Assembly (NCBI GenBank): GCA_964447525.1
Contig: CAYUSU010000020.1
Location: 1 to 24,996, forward strand
Length of the DNA stretch: 24,996 bases
Direction: 5' to 3'
Origin: JAFGDH01 sp964447525
Lineage (GTDB): Archaea > Aenigmatarchaeota > Aenigmatarchaeia > QMZP01 > QMZT01
The notes below the pieces were generated by a model. It searched no databases. It worked only from the letters and a program-made list of their open reading frames with translations, and was not told the DNA's origin. This document shows positions 15,218 to 21,265 of this stretch, piece by piece. A program made the position numbers and the translations under genes. How positions within the stretch are numbered: the first letter of the stretch is position 1; each line of letters begins with the position of its first letter.

Positions 15218-15784
15218 ATGAAATCAAAATGTTATCTGGGTGTGGGAATATATCAATCATATATCGGCAACCTCCCGTCATATGTGGAAGTTATGAAACC
15301 CTTTGAAACTAGGCAGTTCATTGTAGCTGATTCTATACAGAAATTCAACCGGTCAGTCAGAGACATGTGGGAAGCGGAGAAATTGCGGGAGGAAATATTG
15401 CAGAATTACGACATGGCGGCTGATGAAAATGGGATAGAACTGATAAGATGGGACGAGTTCTCGGAAAATGGGAATTTCAGGGAGATATACAATTTCCTTC
15501 GGAATCTTTACATGGAAGATGCTGTTTTCAGGGAAAGAATAAAAAGGGTCCCTGCCAGAAAGATTAGAGTATCTACCGATCACAGTAATATAGACGAACT
15601 GTCAAATTATTGCCTCTCTTCAATTGGGACAACCCTAACTAAATGTTCAGATGGTTTCGCAAAGATAGCTGACTGGAAAGAAAGGCAGGAAGACAAGATA
15701 ACGAGGGGGATGGCAGACAGAGTTTACAAGAAAATGGGAATTCCCGCCAGGGTTCATGACATGGAGTTCGTTTACATCGACTGA
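15218..15784 (+). CDS. Putative cyclodipeptide-synthase-like protein (catalytic Ser replaced)
   Basis: This 188-residue protein follows, motif by motif, the order of tRNA-dependent cyclodipeptide synthases (CDPS), which are class I aminoacyl-tRNA-synthetase-like Rossmann proteins. An N-terminal strand and glycine motif LGVGIYQSYIGN matches the GxS-x-x-x-x-Y motif. FIVADSIQKFN (residues 34-44) matches the second strand ending in Asp. A Glu-rich helix is followed by IELIRWDEF (73-81), then FREIYNFLRNLYMEDAVFRE and a later Tyr131 (SNYCLSSIG) where CDPSs have the catalytic Tyr of YxxxE. The catalytic Ser appears as Gly10 and the Glu as Ser135, and the protein is shorter than the usual 220-270 residues. 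So it may have a different reaction or be inactive. The assignment is from remembered family motifs, not a search. GTGATGAA precedes the ATG. It is divergent from the Lrp gene. Confidence 0.45.
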   Translation: MKSKCYLGVGIYQSYIGNLPSYVEVMKPFETRQFIVADSIQKFNRSVRDMWEAEKLREEILQNYDMAADENGIELIRWDEFSENGNFREIYNFLRNLYMEDAVFRERIKRVPARKIRVSTDHSNIDELSNYCLSSIGTTLTKCSDGFAKIADWKERQEDKITRGMADRVYKKMGIPARVHDMEFVYID

Positions 15785-15789
15785 ATCTT

Positions 15790-15819
15790 GACAGCTTTTA
15801 AAACTTATTAAAAAATGTT
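15790..15819 (+). promoter_or_regulatory. Possible degenerate fourth copy of the 30-bp dyad element
   Basis: The left arm GACAGCTT is perfect (15790-15797), but at the right-arm position the sequence is AAAATGTT, matching AAGCWGTC at five of eight bases; the ATTA before it also fits. It lies at the start of the frameshifted acidic gene. This is weak and may be chance. Confidence 0.25.
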
Positions 15820-16202
15820 AATATGGGATCCGAAAAAAACTCAAAAAAACAGAAAGGCTGTAAGCATTCTTCAAATACGGAGATGATGATCTTTTAGATG
15901 ATGATTTCTTTGAGGATATCAAGGGAAAAGAAACGGAAGACGATGAAGAAAAGGAAAATAAAAAAGAAAAGAAAAAAACTGAAAAAAATGAAAGTGAACA
16001 TTTTTACAAACAGTCGGTTTACAATGAAAAAGATCTTTATACAGACGATAAAAATCAATATGATCTCAATGCTATGGATATTATCAGAGACAAAACCCAT
16101 TTCACTTCGCAAGAATGGATATCCAAGATAAATTTCGCCACGGAAGATCCGCATCTTAGAAAATTAGTTCTTAAAGAGAAATTGCATGCTCAAATGGGCT
16201 GA
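15815..16202 (+). pseudogene. Lys/Glu-rich acidic protein gene with a frameshift near the 5' end
   Basis: The frame from 15864 to the TGA at 16200-16202 is clearly coding (YGDDDLLDDDFFEDIKGKE, a long Lys/Glu stretch, then FTSQEWISKINFATEDP and LRKLVLKEKLHAQMG), but an in-frame TAA at 15861 and no good start codon follow. Two short frames could supply the start: ATG 15815 (MLIWDPKKTQKNRKAVSILQ, open to 15886) or ATG 15823 (MGSEKNSKKQKGCKHSSN, open to 15897). With the first, skipping one base near 15871 gives an unbroken product of about 128 residues (AVSILKYGDDDLL). With the second, the TATA-like CTTTTAAAAC at 15795-15804 is at the leaderless distance. The cause may be an assembly error, a real mutation or programmed frameshifting. 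The middle is coiled-coil-like or disordered. Function unknown. Confidence 0.6.
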
Positions 16203-16244
16203 TTTTTTCCAAAACAATTTAACCTTTAACCACCAAAATCTATT

Positions 16245-16364
16245 ATGGCTAAATTCAAGTGTCTGCAGTGCGGGTGGGAAGGAAAACCGATGCTCATGGA
16301 ACCTGCCACGAAGGTCTGTCCTAAGTGCGGAAGCGTGCGACTGGACAAAATCAAGAAGGAATGA
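16245..16364 (+). CDS. Small zinc-ribbon protein
   Basis: A 39-residue protein, MAKFKCLQCGWEG... to ...KIKKE, with two CxxC pairs: Cys6/Cys9 (CLQCGW) and Cys25/Cys28 (VCPKCGS). Spacing of 15 residues between the pairs fits a rubredoxin-like or zinc-ribbon fold that binds one Zn (or Fe) atom. The ATG has no Shine-Dalgarno sequence; a TATA-like AATTTAACC at 16216-16224 lies 25 bases upstream. Small ribbons of this kind are common in archaea, often as nucleic-acid-binding or accessory proteins; no specific function can be assigned. Confidence 0.75.
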   Translation: MAKFKCLQCGWEGKPMLMEPATKVCPKCGSVRLDKIKKE

Positions 16365-16441
16365 AAAGGTTTTGTCGAACCTCCCATAAGATAACTATTT
16401 ATAGGTGATCTTTCTTAATATTACCTCCGCAAATTACGAAT

Positions 16442-16471
16442 GACAGCTTGGTTCAATCATCATAAGCTGTC
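16442..16471 (+). promoter_or_regulatory. 30-bp dyad element, site 2 (upstream of Cys-rich protein gene)
   Basis: A perfect inverted repeat: GACAGCTT (16442-16449), 14-base spacer, AAGCTGTC (16464-16471). Architecture and spacer length are identical to sites 1 and 3, with the variable W position changed in both arms together. The right part reads ATCATAAGC. The ATG of the 51-residue Cys-rich protein follows after 21 bases. Confidence 0.65.
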
Positions 16472-16492
16472 TTTTGCTTATTCGGTGGTAAA

Positions 16493-16648
16493 ATGGGATC
16501 TAAAGTAGGATGTTCAGTGTGTGGAAAAAGGTGGGGAAACCTTGCAATTTGTGCAAAAACCAAGACCATTCTATGCAAGGACTGCTGCATAAAATCTTCC
16601 AAGAATATCGTCGGTAAATGTTCATGGTGGGACATGTGCTGGGCCTGA
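16493..16648 (+). CDS. Small Cys-rich (double zinc-finger-like) protein
   Basis: This 51-residue protein (MGSKVGCSVCGKRWGNLAIC to a WDMCWA end) has eight cysteines: Cys7, 10, 20, 28, 31, 32, 43 and 49. They include a CSVCGKRW knuckle, a CKDCC cluster and a final pair CSWWDMC. Two metal sites are possible. GGTGG lies at the right distance upstream (TTCGGTGGTAAAATG), and codon use and a compact product support a real gene. It sits directly downstream of dyad site 2, while its stop codon overlaps the left arm of site 3. Not recognised. It might be a metal-binding regulator or a protein-interaction finger; this is inference. Confidence 0.75.
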   Translation: MGSKVGCSVCGKRWGNLAICAKTKTILCKDCCIKSSKNIVGKCSWWDMCWA

Positions 16649-16676
16649 CTGCTTTATCCAACCATTATAAGCTGTC
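16647..16676 (+). promoter_or_regulatory. 30-bp dyad element, site 3 (upstream of DASS transporter gene)
   Basis: GACTGCTT (16647-16654), 14-base spacer, AAGCTGTC (16669-16676): an inverted repeat with one mismatch at the W position. It agrees with site 1 at 25 of 30 bases, including ATTATAAGC. One base further on is a TATA-like CTTTTTAAGC (16678-16687), 25 bases before the transporter start. The left arm overlaps the stop codon of the Cys-rich gene. Confidence 0.65.
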
Positions 16677-16707
16677 GCTTTTTAAGCAAGTTAAAAGAAA
16701 AATAAAT

Positions 16708-18030
16708 ATGGGGGAAAATAGGGGTTTCTGGAAACTGATTCCTGTTCTTTTTGTAGTGATTTTGTACGCTTTCGTGATCTTTTCCAATATGTTCCCGTTC
16801 GGTCTTACCGTGCAGGGTTTCACGGTTCTCATGATATTTCTGGTCACGGTCTGTCTGTGGGCCACCGAAATCATCCCTCTTCCTGTTACCGCATTCGTCT
16901 CAGTCATGCTCCTTGCAGCTTCCGGTTCAGTTGGGTTGCCGGACGCTCTTTACGGTTTCGGAAGCACAGTCGTATTTATCATAATCGTGGGATTCTTCCT
17001 TTCCGCCGGGCTGATCAAATCCGGCCTCGACAAGAGGATCGCGTTCGCCATTCTCCGTCGTTCACATTCTGAAAATTCGGTGTTCATAGGGCTCATACTG
17101 ATAACGGCTTTCCTTTCAATGATCATTTCTAACACGACAACGACGCTGTTAATGGTTCCCATAGCGATCCATATCATGCACCAGGTCCGGATGAACAAAG
17201 AATGCCTTCTGCTCGGGATAGCGTATGCGGCTAACATTGGAGGAGCCGGATTCTTAGTTGGTACTCCTCCGAATATGATCGGGGCGGAAGCGCTTGGGTG
17301 GGGATTCTTTGAGTGGATGGTCGCAGCCCTTCCTTTCACGCTGATTATGATAGCCCTCCTTTACGTGTCTTTCAGGATATTCTTCCGTCCCGGCCACCAG
17401 GAGATAAGGAAGCATCTGGTGAAGGACCTCGGTCCGATCACACAGGAAGAAAAAAGAACGGCCGGAATAATCATTCTTACTCTTTTGTTATGGATAACTT
17501 CCCCCATACACGGTATTCCCGCTATCGTGGTAGGATTGTTTGCAGGCGTATTGATGTTTCTTTTCGTGTACGGGTGGAAGTATTTCGAGAAGAATACCCA
17601 CTGGGGAACGATATTCCTTATAGCAGGAGCCGTTTCCCTGGGAAGAGCCCTCGAAATAACAGGAGCCGCCGGCTGGATGGCAGACAACTTCATGCTACTG
17701 ACAGGATTCACCAACCCTGTCCTCATCGCCTTTTCCTTCGTCATCTTCTCCCTCGTAATTACGCAGTTCATACAAAATACAGCGACGGCCGCGATGATGA
17801 CGCCGGTCCTCATCGGCCTTTCAGGTACGCTCGGAATCCCGGCGACAATGATGGTAGTCCCGGTCATCCTGGCAGTTTCAATGACCTTCCTCATGCCGCC
17901 AGGGACAGCCCCGAACGCGATTGTACATGGCGTGGGAAGAGTCAAAACGAAGGAGATGATCAGGGTCGGCATACTGCCAACGATCTTTGCGATAGTTTTG
18001 CTGTTCTTTTACATCCTGCTGATGGGATAG
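16708..18030 (+). CDS. DASS/SLC13-family sodium:anion (dicarboxylate or sulfate) transporter
   Basis: This 440-residue inner-membrane protein has about 11-12 hydrophobic helices. The two inverted halves each carry the sodium-site signature of the divalent anion:Na+ symporter family: ISNTTTTLLMVPIA (first) and IQNTATAAMMTPV (second), with FLVGTPPNMIGAEA and FLMPPGTAPNAIV as the paired re-entrant loops. Family members import succinate, malate, citrate or sulfate with Na+; the substrate cannot be told from sequence. The ATG at 16708 (MGENRGFWKLIPV) is preferred over the upstream in-frame ATG at 16618, because that extension would lie inside the Cys-rich gene and because a TATA-like box is 25 bases before 16708. 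Expression is probably controlled by dyad site 3. Confidence 0.9.
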   Translation: MGENRGFWKLIPVLFVVILYAFVIFSNMFPFGLTVQGFTVLMIFLVTVCLWATEIIPLPVTAFVSVMLLAASGSVGLPDALYGFGSTVVFIIIVGFFLSAGLIKSGLDKRIAFAILRRSHSENSVFIGLILITAFLSMIISNTTTTLLMVPIAIHIMHQVRMNKECLLLGIAYAANIGGAGFLVGTPPNMIGAEALGWGFFEWMVAALPFTLIMIALLYVSFRIFFRPGHQEIRKHLVKDLGPITQEEKRTAGIIILTLLLWITSPIHGIPAIVVGLFAGVLMFLFVYGWKYFEKNTHWGTIFLIAGAVSLGRALEITGAAGWMADNFMLLTGFTNPVLIAFSFVIFSLVITQFIQNTATAAMMTPVLIGLSGTLGIPATMMVVPVILAVSMTFLMPPGTAPNAIVHGVGRVKTKEMIRVGILPTIFAIVLLFFYILLMG

Positions 18031-18043
18031 ACCGAAATAAAGT

Positions 18044-18052
18044 ATTTATATA
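18044..18052 (+). promoter_or_regulatory. TATA box for the 105-residue hypothetical gene
   Basis: ATTTATATA, 40 bases before the ATG at 18088. A start about 26 bases downstream leaves a leader of about 14 bases that holds GAGTGAT, a ribosome binding site. Confidence 0.5.
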
Positions 18053-18087
18053 TGATCACTAAATAATAGTAAATATTGAGTGATATT

Positions 18088-18405
18088 ATGCCAGCCATGC
18101 AATATAAAGTAGAGGTTGATCAGAAGGGACCCCTATCTCCGGGAGATGTTATTAGCTCTGCTGCTCAGAATATTACTATTTCCGAACAAGATTTAGTCTT
18201 TTTTTACCATGCAAAATGCACTGGTTGGAAACCTGGTAAGCCTTTAAGCGCCGATGTCTACCGCAAAATAAGAGAAGAAGGCACAAATGTTATCTGTGAG
18301 TACATTACCGATCCTGCTCTGAAAAAAGAGGTTGGCAAGGTTTTAACTGAAATGGACATCCCTGAAATCAGATTCAACCGCTTGATTAAAAAACAAGATT
18401 TATAA
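18088..18405 (+). CDS. Hypothetical protein, soluble, 105 residues
   Basis: Starts at the ATG at 18088 (MPAMQYKVEVDQKGPLSPGD), with GAGTGAT six bases upstream; the in-frame TTG at 18076 is less likely. No membrane segment is present. The middle reads LVFFYHAKCTGWKPGKPLSA and the C-terminus is helical and charged (DPALKKEVGKVLTEMDIPEI). I do not recognise a family. It has a clear TATA box, so it is probably its own transcription unit, with the MtnA-type gene starting 23 bases after its stop. Confidence 0.75.
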   Translation: MPAMQYKVEVDQKGPLSPGDVISSAAQNITISEQDLVFFYHAKCTGWKPGKPLSADVYRKIREEGTNVICEYITDPALKKEVGKVLTEMDIPEIRFNRLIKKQDL

Positions 18406-18428
18406 TTCCGGCCTAAATATTACTTCTT

Positions 18429-19511
18429 ATGTTAGTCGACGGAAAGCACTTTCGAACATTATGGCTCAAGAAAGGAGACGACCGTATCGTTCAGATAATA
18501 GATCAGAGATGGTTACCCCATAAGTTCGTTATAGAAGATCTGAAGACGACAGATGATGTTGCGACTGCGATCAAGGACATGCACGTTCGCGGGGCCGGGC
18601 TGATCGGGGCGGCGGCTGGATATGGGATGTATATCGCGGCCCTTACCGGTGTTCCCCTTGATGAAGCCGCCGGGAAGCTGAAGGCAACCCGGCCGACGGC
18701 GGTGAATCTTGCATGGGCCTGCGACAGGCAACTAAAAGCAATGGATTCTTCTGAAGATAAGATTGAGATTGCAAAAAAGACAGCAAAAGAGATCGCGGAT
18801 GAAGACGCGGAATTCTGCAGGAAGATCGGTGAGAATGGTCTTAAGATCATCGAAGAGATTTCGCGGAAGAAGAACGGCGAGGTCGTTAACATCCTTACTC
18901 ATTGCAATGCGGGATGGCTGGCTTTCGTTGATTATGGCTCTGCGACATCCCCTATTTACGCCGTTCATGATAAAGGCATCAAAATTCACGTTTGGGTAGA
19001 TGAAACCCGACCTAGGAATCAGGGTGCCCGCCTGACGGCATGGGAACTGGGACAGCACGGCGTTCCTCACACTGTGATTCCTGACAACGTTGGAGGTCAT
19101 CTTATGCAGCATGGCCAGGTGGACATGGTCATAGTGGGGACGGACCGGACAACACGGACCGGTGACGTGGCTAACAAGATCGGTACGTATCTGAAGGCTC
19201 TGTCCGCGAAGGATAATGGCGTTCCGTTTTACGTGGCGCTGCCTTCTTCTACTTTCGACTGGACCAAAAGGGATGGAGTGAAGGAGATACCGATAGAAGA
19301 GCGAGGCGGGGAGGAAGTGAAATATATACAAGGCCTCAGCGATGGCGAGATAAAGACGGTCCTTTTAACACCGGAAAAAAGCGCCGCGGCGAACTTCGCT
19401 TTCGATGTCACACCGGCCAGGCTCGTTACCGGACTGATTACCGAACGGGGGATATGTGAAGCCAGTGAAAAAGGGATCCTTGAATTGTATCCGGAACACT
19501 CCGAATCTTAA
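18429..19511 (+). CDS. mtnA: MtnA-type aldose-ketose isomerase (S-methyl-5-thioribose-1-phosphate isomerase family)
   Basis: This 360-residue protein belongs to the eIF2B-alpha/MtnA superfamily. Enzyme-type residues are kept: the phosphate loop region VRGAGLIGAAAGYG (53-66), the catalytic Cys159 in THCNAGWLA and the catalytic Asp239 in GTDRTTRTGDVANKIGTYL, plus NQGARLTAWEL. These separate it from catalytically inactive eIF2B regulatory subunits. The usual reaction converts methylthioribose-1-phosphate to methylthioribulose-1-phosphate in methionine salvage. Related archaeal enzymes act on ribose-1,5-bisphosphate or deoxy-sugar phosphates, and the loop ALPSSTFDW differs from the more usual AAPxSTID, so the substrate is not certain. 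A TATA-like TTTATAA overlaps the stop of the preceding gene at the leaderless distance. Confidence 0.85.
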   Translation: MLVDGKHFRTLWLKKGDDRIVQIIDQRWLPHKFVIEDLKTTDDVATAIKDMHVRGAGLIGAAAGYGMYIAALTGVPLDEAAGKLKATRPTAVNLAWACDRQLKAMDSSEDKIEIAKKTAKEIADEDAEFCRKIGENGLKIIEEISRKKNGEVVNILTHCNAGWLAFVDYGSATSPIYAVHDKGIKIHVWVDETRPRNQGARLTAWELGQHGVPHTVIPDNVGGHLMQHGQVDMVIVGTDRTTRTGDVANKIGTYLKALSAKDNGVPFYVALPSSTFDWTKRDGVKEIPIEERGGEEVKYIQGLSDGEIKTVLLTPEKSAAANFAFDVTPARLVTGLITERGICEASEKGILELYPEHSES

Positions 19512-19545
19512 TATTAATTTAAGCCGGCCGGACCAAATTAATTTT

Positions 19546-20457
19546 ATGGAAAAGATCAAGACAATCAAGGACGTTCCTGATCATAAACTTACTGTCGGTG
19601 GCGGACCTTTGTGCGGAGGGTGTCCTGCTTCTTTGGGGCTGAAATTCGCGCTGATGTCATTGGGGAAGGATACAATAATTGTTAATGCTTCCGGTTGCAT
19701 GACATTGTATGTAACCTATCCGTACATGCCCGTCAAGGTCCCGTGGATCCATAACGCAATCGAGAATGCCGGGGCGACTGCAACCGGAATTTATGCCGCT
19801 CTTAAGCAACTGAAAAAAGACGAGAGAGTCACGATACTTGTATGGGCCGGGGATGGGGCAACGTATGATATAGGTTTTCAGTCGCTTTCCGGGTCCATGA
19901 CCAGGGGAGACAAATTCATTTACGTCTGCTACAACAACCAGAGTTTCGGGAACACTGGCATGCAGCGTTCTTCGGCGACGCCTTTCGGCGCTTCGACCAC
20001 TACGACGCCTATCGGGACCAAAGAGCACTCGGGGAATGAATGGCACAAGAAACCGATGGTCAAGATTATGGCTTCCCACGGTATCCCTTACGTAGCGACG
20101 GCTTCGGTAGGGTATCCGATAGATTTCATGAACAAACTGCGAAAGGCGAAAGAGAACCAGCCGGCATTCATCGACGTTCTTGCTCCGTGTCCGACTGGCT
20201 GGGGATTCAACCCTGCCAAAACGGTTGAAATGGGAAAGCTTGCCGTCCAGACAGGCGCCTGGCCTCTTTACGAGATATATCATGGTCAATTCTCCCTGAC
20301 TCACAAACCTTCCAAGCTCAAACCGATAGAAGAATATTTCCGTCCGCAGAAACGTTTCAGCCATCTTGACAAGTCCAAGACGGAAGAAATACAGAAATGG
20401 ATAAACGAACAATGGTCACTCCTTTCTAACGGGAAATACTGGGAAGCGAGGGAATAA
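19546..20457 (+). CDS. porB: Pyruvate:ferredoxin oxidoreductase (2-oxoacid oxidoreductase) beta subunit
   Basis: This 303-residue protein is the thiamine-diphosphate-binding subunit that, with the alpha subunit, converts pyruvate and CoA to acetyl-CoA, CO2 and reduced ferredoxin. The TPP motif is GDGATYDIG (102-110) to NNQSFGNTGMQRSSATPFGA (130-149). Cysteines for the proximal Fe-S cluster are Cys23 and Cys26 (PLCGGCPASLG), Cys51 (NASGCM) and Cys215 (APCPTGWG). The start at 19546 gives the usual N-terminus and lies 26 bases after a TATA-like AATTTAAG; the longer frame to 19456 overlaps mtnA. No porA, porG or porD gene lies next to it, although these are mostly clustered in archaea. The pyruvate preference is likely, though other 2-oxoacids are possible. 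Confidence 0.92.
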   Translation: MEKIKTIKDVPDHKLTVGGGPLCGGCPASLGLKFALMSLGKDTIIVNASGCMTLYVTYPYMPVKVPWIHNAIENAGATATGIYAALKQLKKDERVTILVWAGDGATYDIGFQSLSGSMTRGDKFIYVCYNNQSFGNTGMQRSSATPFGASTTTTPIGTKEHSGNEWHKKPMVKIMASHGIPYVATASVGYPIDFMNKLRKAKENQPAFIDVLAPCPTGWGFNPAKTVEMGKLAVQTGAWPLYEIYHGQFSLTHKPSKLKPIEEYFRPQKRFSHLDKSKTEEIQKWINEQWSLLSNGKYWEARE

Positions 20458-20460
20458 ACT

Positions 20461-20469
20461 ATTTAAATA
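20461..20469 (+). promoter_or_regulatory. TATA-like box for the nucleotidyltransferase gene
   Basis: ATTTAAATA centred about 25 bases before the ATG at 20489, directly after the porB stop. No ribosome binding site precedes the ATG, so this gene is probably read from a leaderless message of its own. Confidence 0.5.
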
Positions 20470-20488
20470 CCAAAATTATACATTGTTT

Positions 20489-21259
20489 ATGAGTAATTTA
20501 CAACTTAATAGTGGTGAATATGTAGATAAATGTCTGGGGAACAGACTAAACACCGATATGATGAGGGTAGGGCTCTCTGCACTTTATGATATAGACAAAG
20601 AACTGGGAGATGAAATTGTTTATTCGGCTATAAGGGGAAGCACTTCAAGGGGGTATTCCGGCCCATGGGATGACGTTGACTTATTGCTCGGGGCCAACCG
20701 TACCGATATTGATTTTAAAAGAGTAATCGAAACGATTTGTAAAGATTACGGGAGCACATTGAAAAGAATGCACCCGGAAATGAAGAGAAAATCCCAACTC
20801 ATGGTGACTTACATACTGATGGATCCTAACAAATACAGGGGTTTTAAGGAAGATCCGCTGGCTTTGGACATATGTTATAACAATGCAGAACCAGAACTAG
20901 GGAAGCATAATCATCATGTTTTAAGAGGAGCAGACAGATTTCTGAATGAAAGCAGGATTCTTACGAATTTTTCAGACGATCCCATAGCATTCATTAACGA
21001 TAGACTTTTCGGGCAGCTTGCTTACAACATAATGCCAGAGGATGTCAGAGCTGGATGGGAAAGGAAGATAGGTGAAGAAAGAAAAAAGAAGCTTCAAAAG
21101 AAATATGAACGAAAGATATCTCTCGCCTTGACATACACGTTAGCAAGATTATCCCATGTTTTATTCAGGGGGGATGACATACAAACACACGACATAGTTC
21201 AGAAAAGAAACAAAAAGATCTTTGCGGAATTCCCTGACGGAAGACTCAGGAAGGTTTAA
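20489..21259 (+). CDS. Nucleotidyltransferase-fold (DNA polymerase beta superfamily) protein
   Basis: This 256-residue protein has the signature of the pol-beta-type nucleotidyltransferases: hG[GS] in AIRGSTSRGYSG (48-58) followed by the DxD pair in WDDVDLLLG (Asp62, Asp64) and a third carboxylate Asp127 in LALDICYN. These place a nucleotide and two metal ions. The C-terminal half is helical and strongly basic (KIGEERKKKLQKKYERKISL), so RNA or nucleic-acid binding is possible. It differs from the CCA-adding enzyme, which is much longer. The target (tRNA, antibiotic-like compound or protein) cannot be inferred. The ATG at 20489 is chosen over the TTG at 20483 by the TATA distance. Its stop is 6 bases from the stop of the convergent primase gene. 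Confidence 0.8.
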   Translation: MSNLQLNSGEYVDKCLGNRLNTDMMRVGLSALYDIDKELGDEIVYSAIRGSTSRGYSGPWDDVDLLLGANRTDIDFKRVIETICKDYGSTLKRMHPEMKRKSQLMVTYILMDPNKYRGFKEDPLALDICYNNAEPELGKHNHHVLRGADRFLNESRILTNFSDDPIAFINDRLFGQLAYNIMPEDVRAGWERKIGEERKKKLQKKYERKISLALTYTLARLSHVLFRGDDIQTHDIVQKRNKKIFAEFPDGRLRKV

Positions 21260-21265
21260 TTTTAG

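Noticed and set aside
16365..16440. A small RNA gene behind the TATA-like CTATTTATAGG near 16394-16404
   Set aside because: No recognisable box C/D pair or stable fold was found; the promoter-like sequence alone is not enough.
16440..16508. A 22-codon frame (MTAWFNHHKLSFAYS...) across dyad site 2, similar to the translation across site 3 (TALSNHYKLSLFK)
   Set aside because: The likeness comes from the DNA element itself: site 1 has the same bases but a stop codon in that frame, and the frame runs into the Cys-rich gene.
16647..16676. The dyad elements as RNA hairpins, riboswitch stems or terminators
   Set aside because: Site 3 has unpaired arms at the W position, the stems do not extend beyond 8 bp, no T run follows in a consistent place, and the spacer is conserved and TATA-like. 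A DNA site explains this better.
16618..16707. A 30-residue N-terminal extension of the DASS transporter
   Set aside because: It lies inside the Cys-rich gene and the dyad element, has no ribosome binding site, and the TATA-like box fits the ATG at 16708.
18429..19511. Calling the MtnA-type gene an eIF2B alpha subunit
   Set aside because: The catalytic Cys159 and Asp239 of the isomerase branch are present.
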